From assembly GCF_934643285.1 (NCBI RefSeq), contig NZ_CAKUBT010000004.1, positions 1 to 64,000 on the forward strand: a DNA stretch of 64,000 nt, in the 5' to 3' direction. The stretch comes from an uncultured Ellagibacter sp. (GTDB lineage Bacteria; Actinomycetota; Coriobacteriia; Coriobacteriales; Eggerthellaceae). Below the pieces are notes generated by a model, which did not search any database, had not been told where the DNA came from, and saw only the letters and a list, made by a program, of their open reading frames with translations. Positions 25,075 through 33,118 of this stretch are shown in pieces (position 1 is the first letter of the stretch; each line of letters begins with the position of its first letter). The translations under genes were made by a program, and so were the position numbers.

Positions 25075-26484
25075 CTACACGTTCGAGAGGCGCTCCACCG
25101 ACCGATATTCCGCGAGGGATTCGGCAAGCGTGCGATCCATATAAAGCGTCGAGAAGAAGTAGACGTCGCCGTTGGAGGCTTCGCAGCGTTCGATGTCGGG
25201 GTACTCGCCCGACTTCTGGAGCTCGGCCCACGTGTCCTCGACTTTGCTCGCACTCATGCGGAAAGGAGGGTTGGCCAGGTCTTCCGCAGCGAAAGGACGA
25301 GGATAAATGCGCCCATCCTCGCGCACACAATCGACGAACGTTGCCATCGGATTATCCTCGGCCGCCAGAAAAGCCCAGTGCGCGTAGCTCTTTGTCATGA
25401 GGTCGGAATCGTATAGGTAGTAGCTGTGCTGCCCCACCAGCGTGACAATATGCTCGCAGTGGATTTCCTTTTTCACCGGCGCGGCGTCCTCGTCGGGCAC
25501 CAGCACATATTCTCCTTCAAGTTCCACGAGCTTGTAACCTTCGGGAAGCTTCAGGCCGGCGAAGGGGCCATCGTCGGCTGCAGCAGCGTCCGTCGAAGGC
25601 TCAGCAGAGGCTTCGGGTGCGGCAGAAGCCGTCTCGCTCACGTGGGGCGCAGGAGCCTCCATTGCGTCGGCACGTGCGGAGGAATCAGCCGCGACCTGGG
25701 ACGACGCGGGGGATTCAGAAGCGGTAGCAACATCGGCGGGCTGGTCAGGAGCGACCTCGACAACGGGGGCGGCGGCCTTATCCGCAGCGGAGCCAGATGC
25801 CAAACCTGCCTTCCCCGCCTCGGCCTTGGACGCCTCGCGCGCAGCCTTCTCCGCGGCCGCCTTCTCGTCTTCCTCGATCTGCTTCAATCGACGATTGGGA
25901 ATCTTCGGGGGAACGCCCACGGCGCGCGTGGCCGACCGGACAGAGTTCGCCTTGCGCGCACGCTCCGCCTTTTCCGCCGCGATTTCGTCCTTGTGGTCGC
26001 GACGGTAGTCCTCGAGGTACTCGTACACGAGCATCTCGAACTCGTCTGAAGTCATATGGCCGGGGATTAATCCCAGGTCAACCCACCTGCTCGGCACAAC
26101 GAGCTGGCTGTCGGAGGATTGGCGGCGCACATCGTCGAACACGTCGGCGAGCGCATTGTTTTCGGCTAGCTCGCGCTCTTCGGGAGTGGGCTCTGCCTGC
26201 TGCGCCTCGGAGGAGTCGTCAGCTTCGGGTGCCGCAGCTGACACGTCACCTTCTCCTGTCTCACCAAGCACATCGTCCGAAGCAGCCGAGTCGACCGCAC
26301 CCGCGGTACCGGTCGCAGCAACCTCGGACGCACCAGCTTCGAGAGTCGCGCCGGCTTCAGCATCCGCGCCTTCCCCACAAGAAGCCGCATCGGGGCCCTT
26401 GCCGCATGCAGCCTCCGTCAAATTCCCCTGCGAGAGCTCTTCCTCGGGAGCTGCCGCCGCAGCCCGCGTATCTTCAGCAACCAT
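25075..26484 (-). CDS. Ala/Glu-rich protein of unknown function coupled to a NifU-like gene
   Basis: 469 residues, no family recognised. Residues about 1-95 are Ala/Glu/Gly/Ser low complexity. About 100-185 form a charged helical block (ADVFDDVRRQSSDSQLVVPS to YEYLEDYRRDHKDEIAAEKAE). About 205-340 are again Ala/Pro/Glu-rich. The last 130 residues look folded: VELEGEYVLVP, HIVTLVGQHSYYLYDSDLM, DCVREDGRIYPRPF and SNGDVYFFSTLYMDRTLAES. No signal peptide or membrane helix. The ATG at 26484 overlaps the upstream stop as TAATG, so translation is coupled to the NifU-like gene and a shared role is likely. The longer frame starting at 26592 lies inside that gene and was not used. Confidence 0.72.
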   Translation of the reverse strand: MVAEDTRAAAAAPEEELSQGNLTEAACGKGPDAASCGEGADAEAGATLEAGASEVAATGTAGAVDSAASDDVLGETGEGDVSAAAPEADDSSEAQQAEPTPEERELAENNALADVFDDVRRQSSDSQLVVPSRWVDLGLIPGHMTSDEFEMLVYEYLEDYRRDHKDEIAAEKAERARKANSVRSATRAVGVPPKIPNRRLKQIEEDEKAAAEKAAREASKAEAGKAGLASGSAADKAAAPVVEVAPDQPADVATASESPASSQVAADSSARADAMEAPAPHVSETASAAPEASAEPSTDAAAADDGPFAGLKLPEGYKLVELEGEYVLVPDEDAAPVKKEIHCEHIVTLVGQHSYYLYDSDLMTKSYAHWAFLAAEDNPMATFVDCVREDGRIYPRPFAAEDLANPPFRMSASKVEDTWAELQKSGEYPDIERCEASNGDVYFFSTLYMDRTLAESLAEYRSVERLSNV

Positions 26485-27107
26485 TACGCATCCGCCGCCT
26501 TCGCGCGCGCTTCGTCGACCATCATGTCGAGGCGCGTGTCGCGCAGCGAGCAGTGCTCGCACAAAAGGCACGCGACCGAGCTCGTATCGCACGGCAACTT
26601 CTCGTTAAGTTTGGCGAGCGTTATGCCGCTGCGGTAATACCAGTCGCCAACCAGACCGCGCACGCCCTCGACCGCGAACACTGTGGTATGCGCCTTGTCG
26701 TAGGGCACGCCGTCAACGGCCGCCTTCACGTCGTCGGGCGTGATCGCAAGCGCTTCCGAGAACGTCTTGCCCTCGATCATTGTGCAGATGACGCTTGCGC
26801 AGGCGGTCATGGCGAGACATCCGCGCGTTTTGAACCCTGCGCGCAGGAAGCGAGGCTCGCCGCCGTCTTCGGGCTCGCCGACAACAGCGAACAGGCGCAG
26901 CGCCACTTCGCCGCGCTTCGATTTTCCCACCATGGATTCCGCGTTATAGCCCTCCGGCTTGCCAGAGTTGGTGAAATTCGCGACGATCGACAGCAGCGTG
27001 TCGGAATAGCCCGCAACGCCCTCGTCGAGATTCGTTTGATACACGTCAGCAGTGCGAATGAGCGCACGCTCGGCTGGTTCACGATAAATGTCTCGTCCGT
27101 CCCCCAT
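26484..27107 (-). CDS. NifU/IscU-like FeS scaffold domain protein
   Basis: 207 residues. The middle resembles the NifU_N/IscU scaffold: FKTRGCLAMTACASVICTMIEGKTFSEALAI, split around two cysteines, then DDVKAAVDGVP, where IscU has its conserved helix and second Cys region. The C-terminal part has two further cysteines in ACLLCEHC. Whether it assembles FeS clusters or only shares the fold is open, since the canonical third cysteine context is not exact. The ATG at 27107 follows GGGAGAGGGAAGCT. It is translationally coupled to the Ala/Glu-rich gene and divergent from the LuxR-type regulator, sharing a short promoter region. Confidence 0.62.
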   Translation of the reverse strand: MGDGRDIYREPAERALIRTADVYQTNLDEGVAGYSDTLLSIVANFTNSGKPEGYNAESMVGKSKRGEVALRLFAVVGEPEDGGEPRFLRAGFKTRGCLAMTACASVICTMIEGKTFSEALAITPDDVKAAVDGVPYDKAHTTVFAVEGVRGLVGDWYYRSGITLAKLNEKLPCDTSSVACLLCEHCSLRDTRLDMMVDEARAKAADA

Positions 27108-27215
27108 AGCTTCCCTCTCCCTCAACCGAAAATCTTGATTTACGGATAATCATGTCAAGACTCCGAATCGAAACAAATTGATGCTATTATGATGCCAGTT
27201 TTTGGCAGGGGGACA

Positions 27216-27232
27216 TACCCTCTTTGGGGATA
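27216..27232. promoter_or_regulatory. TACCCTC-N3-GGGGATA operator before the LuxR-type gene
   Basis: Same left arm and spacing as the palindrome in the AOR divergent region (5 of 7 right-arm bases match). It lies 48 bp upstream of the preferred ATG and overlaps an implausible TTG start. Confidence 0.55.
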
Positions 27233-27280
27233 AAAAACAATCGCGCCTGTTCAAAGGCCGCTATGAAAGCAGGGGATAGC

Positions 27281-28897
27281 ATGACTGGAAAGACGAACCA
27301 ATCGTCGCCTTCCCTTTCGTGCACCCAAAATCAAAAGACTCCTTCCGAAGAATCCACGGTCTTTCCAGCCGAAAAAATGGAGAGCATCAGTGCTGTGATT
27401 GTCCGGCACAAACCGCTCGCTTGGTCGATTCTGGGTCTTGCCCTTTGCCGCGCGGGGCTCATCATCGGCAGTTATGGCAGCTATCGTCACAGCGACGAGG
27501 GCGTCTTTTCCGACGGAGTCATGCTCGTCGCGCTCGCGATTTTAGCGGTGCTGTGGCTTCTGATTGCCATCACAAAATGCCATCTTTCGCATCGCGTCGT
27601 GAGGGGCATCGCCTTCGCGTCGATTCTCCTTGAGGCGTTTTCCCTCATCATGACAGGTCTGCTGGAAATCGGACCTGCTGAGACGAATACGGCTGCAAAC
27701 CACTTTCTTGCAAGCACGCTTTGCACATTGGGCGGCCTCGCTTGCATGTCGTACTGGCTGCGCCGCGCACGCGATTGCACCGCGACAACCGCCGTCATAT
27801 ACGCATTCGGCGCGCTGTTTGTAAGCGAGCTGCTCATCTTTGCCTCGATATTCATGGCGAAAGGCATCTCCAGCTTCTACGCAGTGGCGCTTGTGCTGCT
27901 GCAGTTTCCCTGCATAACGCTCGCCCGAAAGAAGCCCCTCGCCTGCGACATCAAGACGATTTCCAGCGAGAACGACTTCTTCAGTTTCACGAAGAACACC
28001 ATGACGTCGAAGGTCTTCCTCGCCACCATCTCCGTGAGCATCGGCGTGCTTGCGTGTGCCGACGGCTTTTTGCGCGGGTACCCCGATGGATCGCCGATCG
28101 CATTTCGGGCGACAACGCGATTCGCCGATCTTGTACTTATCCTCGCATTTTGCGTCGCGATTATCGTGTTCGCGTGCAGGCGACACCATCGCGTCATGAC
28201 CGTCGGCATCTTCGTCGTCATGGAAGCGCTCGCCTGCATCGCTCTTTTGTGCTATTCGGCTTGGCCCGACGCGCTCGATATCGGCGCCATCTTTACGACC
28301 AACCTCAATGCGCTGCTCGTCGCCTTCTCGTGGTACATCATCCTCGCGTTCATGAGCTACGGCTGGCGCTGCCCTTACTACTATGCGATTGCTGGATGGA
28401 TCGTCTGGCTCGGATGCCGAGGCATCGCCCGCATCACGCTCATCAATGTGACGGCAGTGTCGCAAAACGACCTTCTGATGCTCGCCGCCGTGTTCACGAT
28501 GATCGTGATTTCGACCCAGGTCGCATTCATTAACTTCCTGAACGTGCGCAAATTCGAGGCCATACCCGAAGAAGAGATGGCCCATCAGCAAGAGGCTGCG
28601 CAAGCAAGCCCCGTCGTGAAAATCATGGGCCTCGACGAGCATCACGAAAGCCTGGCCGATGTGCGGCAGGCCACTATGCGCCACAACGCTGAAGAGGTCG
28701 GCAAGCAGTTCCTGCTTTCCGAGCGAGAGATCGAAGTGCTTTCGCTTTACGCACTCGGCTGGACGCAAAAGCGCGTGGCTGAGGAGCTGTTCATCAGCCC
28801 GGGGACGGCGCATGCCCACATCAAGCGCATCTACGCGAAAACCGGCCTGCACTCGCGCCAGGAAATCCTCGACTACATGGAGAAGTACACGTCCTAG
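27281..28897 (+). CDS. Multi-TM LuxR-type transcriptional regulator
   Basis: About 538 residues: a hydrophobic N-terminal block of roughly 12 membrane helices (about 38-440), then a cytoplasmic linker and a C-terminal LuxR HTH. The HTH is clear: LLSEREIEVLSLYALGWTQ, KRVAEELFISPGTAHAHIKR, IYAKTGLHSRQEILDYMEK. Such membrane-bound LuxR proteins are abundant in Eggerthellaceae and often lie beside respiratory or transport genes. Start chosen at ATG 27281 after GCAGGGGATAGC; ATG 27263 is possible. The TACCCTC operator in its promoter is shared with the AOR/FeS divergent promoter 5 kb upstream, making that region a candidate target. Ligand unknown. Confidence 0.88.
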   Translation: MTGKTNQSSPSLSCTQNQKTPSEESTVFPAEKMESISAVIVRHKPLAWSILGLALCRAGLIIGSYGSYRHSDEGVFSDGVMLVALAILAVLWLLIAITKCHLSHRVVRGIAFASILLEAFSLIMTGLLEIGPAETNTAANHFLASTLCTLGGLACMSYWLRRARDCTATTAVIYAFGALFVSELLIFASIFMAKGISSFYAVALVLLQFPCITLARKKPLACDIKTISSENDFFSFTKNTMTSKVFLATISVSIGVLACADGFLRGYPDGSPIAFRATTRFADLVLILAFCVAIIVFACRRHHRVMTVGIFVVMEALACIALLCYSAWPDALDIGAIFTTNLNALLVAFSWYIILAFMSYGWRCPYYYAIAGWIVWLGCRGIARITLINVTAVSQNDLLMLAAVFTMIVISTQVAFINFLNVRKFEAIPEEEMAHQQEAAQASPVVKIMGLDEHHESLADVRQATMRHNAEEVGKQFLLSEREIEVLSLYALGWTQKRVAEELFISPGTAHAHIKRIYAKTGLHSRQEILDYMEKYTS

Positions 28898-29000
28898 GGT
28901 TTGCGGCCTGGAGCGGGGACCGGATCCGGGGTCTCGCTTCGGGGCCAGGGCGCCTGGCGGAGGCGGGAACGCACATCCGAAGCAAGGGCACAACAAAAAA

Positions 29001-29032
29001 GGCGGTTCGCGACCGACTTGCCGCGAACCGCC
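29001..29032 (-). terminator. Terminator of the aminotransferase gene
   Basis: 11-bp perfect stem GGCGGTTCGCG/CGCGAACCGCC with a 10-nt loop, followed on the minus strand by TTTTTTGTTG. It lies 21 bp after the aminotransferase stop. Confidence 0.88.
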
Positions 29033-29053
29033 CTCGACTGAAAGCCAAGCGCG

Positions 29054-30232
29054 CTACTTATATTCCTCCATAAGCGCCTTGAAAGCGGGCATGGAGCGTT
29101 TGATGACGTCGGCGGACACGCAGTAGCTGATGCGCACCCAGCCGTGGGACTTGAAGCACGTGGCGGGCACAAGCAGAAGCTCGTGAGCCTTCGCCTTCTC
29201 GCAAAACGCCTCGTCATCGGGCTCAAGCGCGCGAACCCACAGATAGAATGCCCCATCGGGCTCGACGAACTCGTAGCCCAACTCGGAAAGGCCCTTCGTG
29301 AGCAGCTCGCGGTTTGCGCGATAGGCCTCGACGTCGGAGGGCTCATTCACGCATTTCTCCATCACACGCTGGAACAGCACGGCCGTGCAAATAAAGCCAA
29401 GCGCGCGGCCCGCGCCGCTCACCGCCGTGTAGACTTCCTTCGCGTTGTCCATGAGGTTGGACACGTAGATGTAGCCGATGCGCTCGCCCGGGAGCGACAG
29501 CGACTTGGAATACGAGTAGCAGACGATAGTGTGCTTGTAGAGCGTGGGTACGTAGGGAACCTCAGCGCCATAGGTGATCTCACGGTACGGCTCGTCGCTG
29601 ATCAGGTAAATCGGGTGCCCGTACTCCTCTTCCTTGCGCGAGAGCAGCGCAGCGAGCGCCTCGAGATTCTCGCGCGTGTAGACAGCGCCCACCGGGTTGT
29701 TCGGCGAGTTGATGATGATGCCCGCGGTCTTCGGCGTGAAGGCGGCGTCGATGGCGTCGATGTCCATCTGGAAGTCGGGCTCATGCGCCGACACCTCAAT
29801 CGTCGTGCAGCCGGCGGTCTCGGCCCACACAGCATATTCGGGGAAGTACGGAGCGATCACCATGATCTCGTCCCCGGGATTGGTAATCGCATAGATGCTG
29901 ATGGCGAGGCCAGCGGCGGCGCCAGCGGTAAGATAGACCTGGTCGGCCGTAGCCTCGATGCCGAAACGGCGGCTGATATTGTCGGCCACTGCCTGACGCG
30001 GGCCGGCAGCGCCGGGGGACGGCGTGTAACCGTGGAGCGCGCAGGGCGGCTCCTTGATCAGCTCGGCGATGGACTCGGCGACGGCGTCGGGCGCCGGAAC
30101 GCTCGGGTTGCCGATGGAGAAGTCGAACACGTTCTCCTCGCCAATCTCGACCTTGCGCTTAAGGCCGTAGGCGAAAAGCTCGCGAATCTTGTTGGGGGCG
30201 GAGCCGAGCTCGGTCGCGCGTTGGTTGAGCAT
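29054..30232 (-). CDS. Class I/II PLP-dependent aminotransferase
   Basis: 392 residues, fold type I. The PLP lysine is in SYSKSLSLPGERIGY (about 243), with TAGAAAGLA (phosphate loop, about 103), INSPNNPVGAVY (Asn, about 178) and ISDEPYREI (Asp and Tyr, about 215). The C-terminal Arg for the carboxylate is in HGWVRISYCV. Overall it resembles aspartate/aromatic aminotransferases of the subgroup that keeps PGAAGPRQAVADN. Substrate cannot be fixed by eye. ATG at 30232 follows GAAAGG. It lies 15 bp downstream of the universal stress gene, so both may be on one transcript. Confidence 0.9.
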   Translation of the reverse strand: MLNQRATELGSAPNKIRELFAYGLKRKVEIGEENVFDFSIGNPSVPAPDAVAESIAELIKEPPCALHGYTPSPGAAGPRQAVADNISRRFGIEATADQVYLTAGAAAGLAISIYAITNPGDEIMVIAPYFPEYAVWAETAGCTTIEVSAHEPDFQMDIDAIDAAFTPKTAGIIINSPNNPVGAVYTRENLEALAALLSRKEEEYGHPIYLISDEPYREITYGAEVPYVPTLYKHTIVCYSYSKSLSLPGERIGYIYVSNLMDNAKEVYTAVSGAGRALGFICTAVLFQRVMEKCVNEPSDVEAYRANRELLTKGLSELGYEFVEPDGAFYLWVRALEPDDEAFCEKAKAHELLLVPATCFKSHGWVRISYCVSADVIKRSMPAFKALMEEYK

Positions 30233-30247
30233 GGAGAACCTTTCTAA

Positions 30248-30694
30248 CTACGCTTTGACGACATGGACATCGCAGCGGATAGTGCGGATGAGATACTTCG
30301 AGACGCTGCCGACGAAGGCGTACTGCATATTGGACAGGCCGCGCTCACCGCAGATGACAAGGTCGGGCTTGAAGGGCTCGATGAGCTGCTCGGTCAGCGT
30401 GTCGGTGATGCGGCCGGCGCGCACCTGAAGATCGACCGACTTGATATCGGGGTTCTTCCTCGCCTCTTCCAGGATGTCGGCAAGGTCGGCCTCGAGCTGC
30501 TCTTTGCGCGACTCGCACAGCGCGTCGAAGTCGGCGCCGTTCGCCTCGAACGGAACGGAGTCGACGACGTGGCCGAACAGCAGGTCGGCGTTATTGGCAG
30601 CGGCGATCGCGACAGCGCGACGCGCAACGATATCCTGTGTTGACCCGCCGTCGAGCGATGCGAACACGCGCGGGAACAAGTGAATGGCAGACAT
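30248..30694 (-). CDS. Universal stress protein (UspA family)
   Basis: 148-residue Usp domain protein. It opens FPRVFASLDGGSTQDIVARRAV with the first strand and Asp, and ends with the ATP-loop-like VICGERGLSNMQYAFVGSVS followed by IRTIRCDVHVV. The glycine pattern (GxxG...GS) suggests the ATP-binding branch. Such proteins help survival under starvation and stress, with targets unknown. It is just upstream of the aminotransferase on the same strand. ATG at 30694 follows AAAGGGGACTGCC. Confidence 0.9.
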   Translation of the reverse strand: MSAIHLFPRVFASLDGGSTQDIVARRAVAIAAANNADLLFGHVVDSVPFEANGADFDALCESRKEQLEADLADILEEARKNPDIKSVDLQVRAGRITDTLTEQLIEPFKPDLVICGERGLSNMQYAFVGSVSKYLIRTIRCDVHVVKA

Positions 30695-30827
30695 GGCAGT
30701 CCCCTTTCGTTAGAGCCTTGAATCTAGACGCCATTGTACGACTAAATGGAGTCCATCACAGAAAAGTTTCCCGAGCGAAATAATAGGATAGAAATGGAGC
30801 AGAGCAAAAAGAACCCCGAGCATTCCT

Positions 30828-32057
30828 CTACTTATCCAGCAGCCAATCGATGACGTTTATTATGGCAATCCCCTCTTCAGTCACGCCACATCGAAGGCGA
30901 TCGGCTGTCAAGATAAACTTGGGCCACGAGTCGCCAATCAAGCGGAGAGGGGATATTTCCCGTTCATACACTCCCTGGTCAACAAGCGATTCCGTCACCT
31001 GTATATACATCCGCTTCTGTGCGCGCTCGGCGACGAAGTCGACTTCCCCAACGCGAAGCGAGCCCGCCGACACGCTCCAGCCACGTCGCAGAAGCTCGTT
31101 GCAAACCACATTTTCAATCTGAAAGCCAATGTCCCCCGAGACGAATCCGCTTGCGAGGTTTCTCAATCCCGTATCCACCGGGTAGAACTTACGCTGCGGA
31201 CGCAAAATATCCTTGCCTGACAACCCGACCTGCTCGCACGCGTGAAGGATCAAAGCATCGACCAACGCACGTAGATACGCTTCCACTGTTTCGATTCGAG
31301 TCTTGCGACCGTAGCTTGTCAGCGTGTTGGCAATCTTGTTCGCAGAGAAAAGCGACCCCGAGGTTGTGAACACGTAGCGAACAAGCTTCGAAAGCAAGTC
31401 CACATCACCGATTTTCGTGCGTTCCACCACGTCATTGAGGATAATCGTTTCGTACACCGTACGCAGCAACTGGGCCATACGATCCTGGTCTCGTTCTTTT
31501 TGGTGAAACAAGGCCGGCATGCCTCCGTAACGCAAGTATTCCGCAAATGCCGAGTCCTCATTCGGGAAATGCACGTCGTAATAGGAAGAGAAAGAAAGAT
31601 ACTCGGAAAACGAAAGCGGCTGCACCTTCATCTCCACATAACGCCCCCCTATAAGCGTTGCAAGATCGGAAGAGAGGACATAGGCATTTGACCCCGTGAT
31701 ATACACATCGGTATTCGGCCTTGTGTGCAGCTGGCGAACAACGCGCTCCCAGCCGTCTACGTCCTGAATCTCATCAAGAAGCACATAGAACGGCTTTTCA
31801 GGGTCGCTCTTTTCGATTGCAGCCGATATCTCGTTCACCAGCCATTCGGCGTTCGGGTTCGTCGGCATGCCGAATAAGTCCATGCGCCGGTAGAACACGT
31901 TGCCCGCCCCGACGCCGCTATCGAGCAGGTCGCCTTGGAGCCACCGCAGTAACGTCGATTTGCCGCAGCGACGAACGCCCACGAGAACCTTAATGTCCTC
32001 GGTATTGCGAAGCGCTTTGAGCTCGTTTTCATAAGTGGGACGGGGTGCGTATTCCAT
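30828..32057 (-). CDS. AAA ATPase with DUF4143 domain
   Basis: 409 residues. The AAA part has Walker A VGVRRCGKSTLL (about 26-37), Walker B YVLLDEIQDVDGWE (about 91-104) and ITGSNA (sensor 1, about 120). The C-terminal DUF4143 region contains LRPQRKFYPVDTGLRNLASG and NVVCNELLRRGWSVSAGSLRVGEVDFVAER, which resembles a PD-(D/E)XK-like core (Asp, then a later KMYIQVTESL strand without the usual lysine). This family is common, often horizontally moved, and of unsettled function. Codons are less GC-biased than in the neighbours. Its 5' flank is entirely occupied by a 40-bp periodic repeat array. Confidence 0.88.
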   Translation of the reverse strand: MEYAPRPTYENELKALRNTEDIKVLVGVRRCGKSTLLRWLQGDLLDSGVGAGNVFYRRMDLFGMPTNPNAEWLVNEISAAIEKSDPEKPFYVLLDEIQDVDGWERVVRQLHTRPNTDVYITGSNAYVLSSDLATLIGGRYVEMKVQPLSFSEYLSFSSYYDVHFPNEDSAFAEYLRYGGMPALFHQKERDQDRMAQLLRTVYETIILNDVVERTKIGDVDLLSKLVRYVFTTSGSLFSANKIANTLTSYGRKTRIETVEAYLRALVDALILHACEQVGLSGKDILRPQRKFYPVDTGLRNLASGFVSGDIGFQIENVVCNELLRRGWSVSAGSLRVGEVDFVAERAQKRMYIQVTESLVDQGVYEREISPLRLIGDSWPKFILTADRLRCGVTEEGIAIINVIDWLLDK

Positions 32058-32074
32058 GATTCATGTCTTCCGTT

Positions 32075-32234
32075 AAAATCTCGGTTGCAATAGAGATTTT
32101 AACATGATTGAAGCGAAATCTCTATCACAACCGAGATTCTTGCTGTTTTGAAAGGAAATCTCGGTTGCAATCGAGATTTCGCTTTGTTTGAGCGAAGTTC
32201 TCTATTGCAACCGAGATTTTTCTCCCCGCTAGGA
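32075..32234. repeat. Four palindromic units at exact 40-bp period
   Basis: Units begin at 32075, 32115, 32155 and 32195. Each starts with a near-palindrome (AAATCTC, 10-nt centre, GAGATTT) followed by about 14 bp ending TTGA-rich. The centres alternate orientation: GGTTGCAATA, TATCACAACC, GGTTGCAATC, TATTGCAACC, so neighbours can pair with each other as well as with themselves. The fourth unit is less regular and runs into the TauE stop codon. The array fills the gap between tauE and the DUF4143 gene. Confidence 0.85.
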
Positions 32235-32942
32235 CGTGACGAGCAGCACGAGGCCGACCAGCAGCAGCAAGACGTAAGTGAGTTTGAGGAATTTCTCCTG
32301 GCTGATGTGCTTCTGGATGACCTGGCCCAGGATGTTCGCCACGATGGCGATGGGGATGCAGATGCCCACGGTGAGCACCACATCGCCCGTGAAATGCCCC
32401 TGAGTGAAGGCAAGCAGGGCATACAGGAAGTTCAGGATGGCCCACAGCGCGGAAAGCGTGGCGCGGAACTGTTGCTTGTCCTTCATCTTCTGCACGGCGT
32501 AAATGACGAGGAACGCCCCACCCGACACGAACATGCCTTGGATGAGCCCAGCCGCCGCGACGATGATCGCGAGCAGCCATTTCGGCAGGAACCGCTGCTC
32601 TTTGGACAGCAGGTTGCGGATGCCGATGAACACGATGATCGCCCCGTAGATGCGCAGGAGCACCGGCAGCGGCAGCACCGTGTCAAGCCAGATCCCGAGC
32701 GCGAGAAAGGGAAGCATGCCGCAGGTCATCTTGGCGAGCTCGCGCCAGTTGATGTACTTGAAGTTGAGCACGGCGAGCATGCCGCACGCGAAAAAGCCCA
32801 TGGCGTTCAGGACGGCAACGGAACTCGAAAGCCCCATCACGTGCGTGCCGACGGGCATCGCGAAGATGTTCCCCGCAAACCCCGTGACCGCTTGTATCGT
32901 ATAGGCAACAAAGAACGCTGCTGCGAAAAGCACTTTCTCCAT
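32229..32942 (-). CDS. TauE/SafE family anion permease
   Basis: 237 residues with about seven to eight membrane helices. The first helix AAAFFVAYTIQAVTGFAGNIFAMPVG has the glycine pattern of the TauE/SafE repeat, and a second repeat begins LAIIVAAAGLIQGMFVSGGAFLVI. Members carry sulfite, sulfoacetate or other organic anions. I start at ATG 32942 (MEKVLFAAAF) because the longer frame adds 30 polar residues before the first helix; its ribosome site is weak (AAAGG 14 bp upstream). Single gene on the minus strand, divergent from pxpB. Confidence 0.84.
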   Translation of the reverse strand: MEKVLFAAAFFVAYTIQAVTGFAGNIFAMPVGTHVMGLSSSVAVLNAMGFFACGMLAVLNFKYINWRELAKMTCGMLPFLALGIWLDTVLPLPVLLRIYGAIIVFIGIRNLLSKEQRFLPKWLLAIIVAAAGLIQGMFVSGGAFLVIYAVQKMKDKQQFRATLSALWAILNFLYALLAFTQGHFTGDVVLTVGICIPIAIVANILGQVIQKHISQEKFLKLTYVLLLLVGLVLLVTS

Positions 32943-33118
32943 GTATGTTAAAATCCTTTGAAACTTCTCGGGCCTGCGACGGAAATGCCCTACATTTCCG
33001 TTGAGCAAGGCAATTGCGCTCATGGCATGCATGGGCGTCGCCTAGGGTAGCGCATTGTCCGAACGCCTGATGTTAACAAATATGAACTATGCGCCAAACG
33101 CTGAGAAAAGCAGGGAAT

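Noticed and set aside
27224..27281. TTG start giving a longer LuxR-type protein
   Set aside because: The TTG lies inside the TACCCTC operator and has no ribosome site; ATG 27281 has one.
32075..32234. CRISPR array
   Set aside because: Only four units with alternating orientation, about 14-bp interspersed parts that are themselves similar, and no cas genes. Not a CRISPR.
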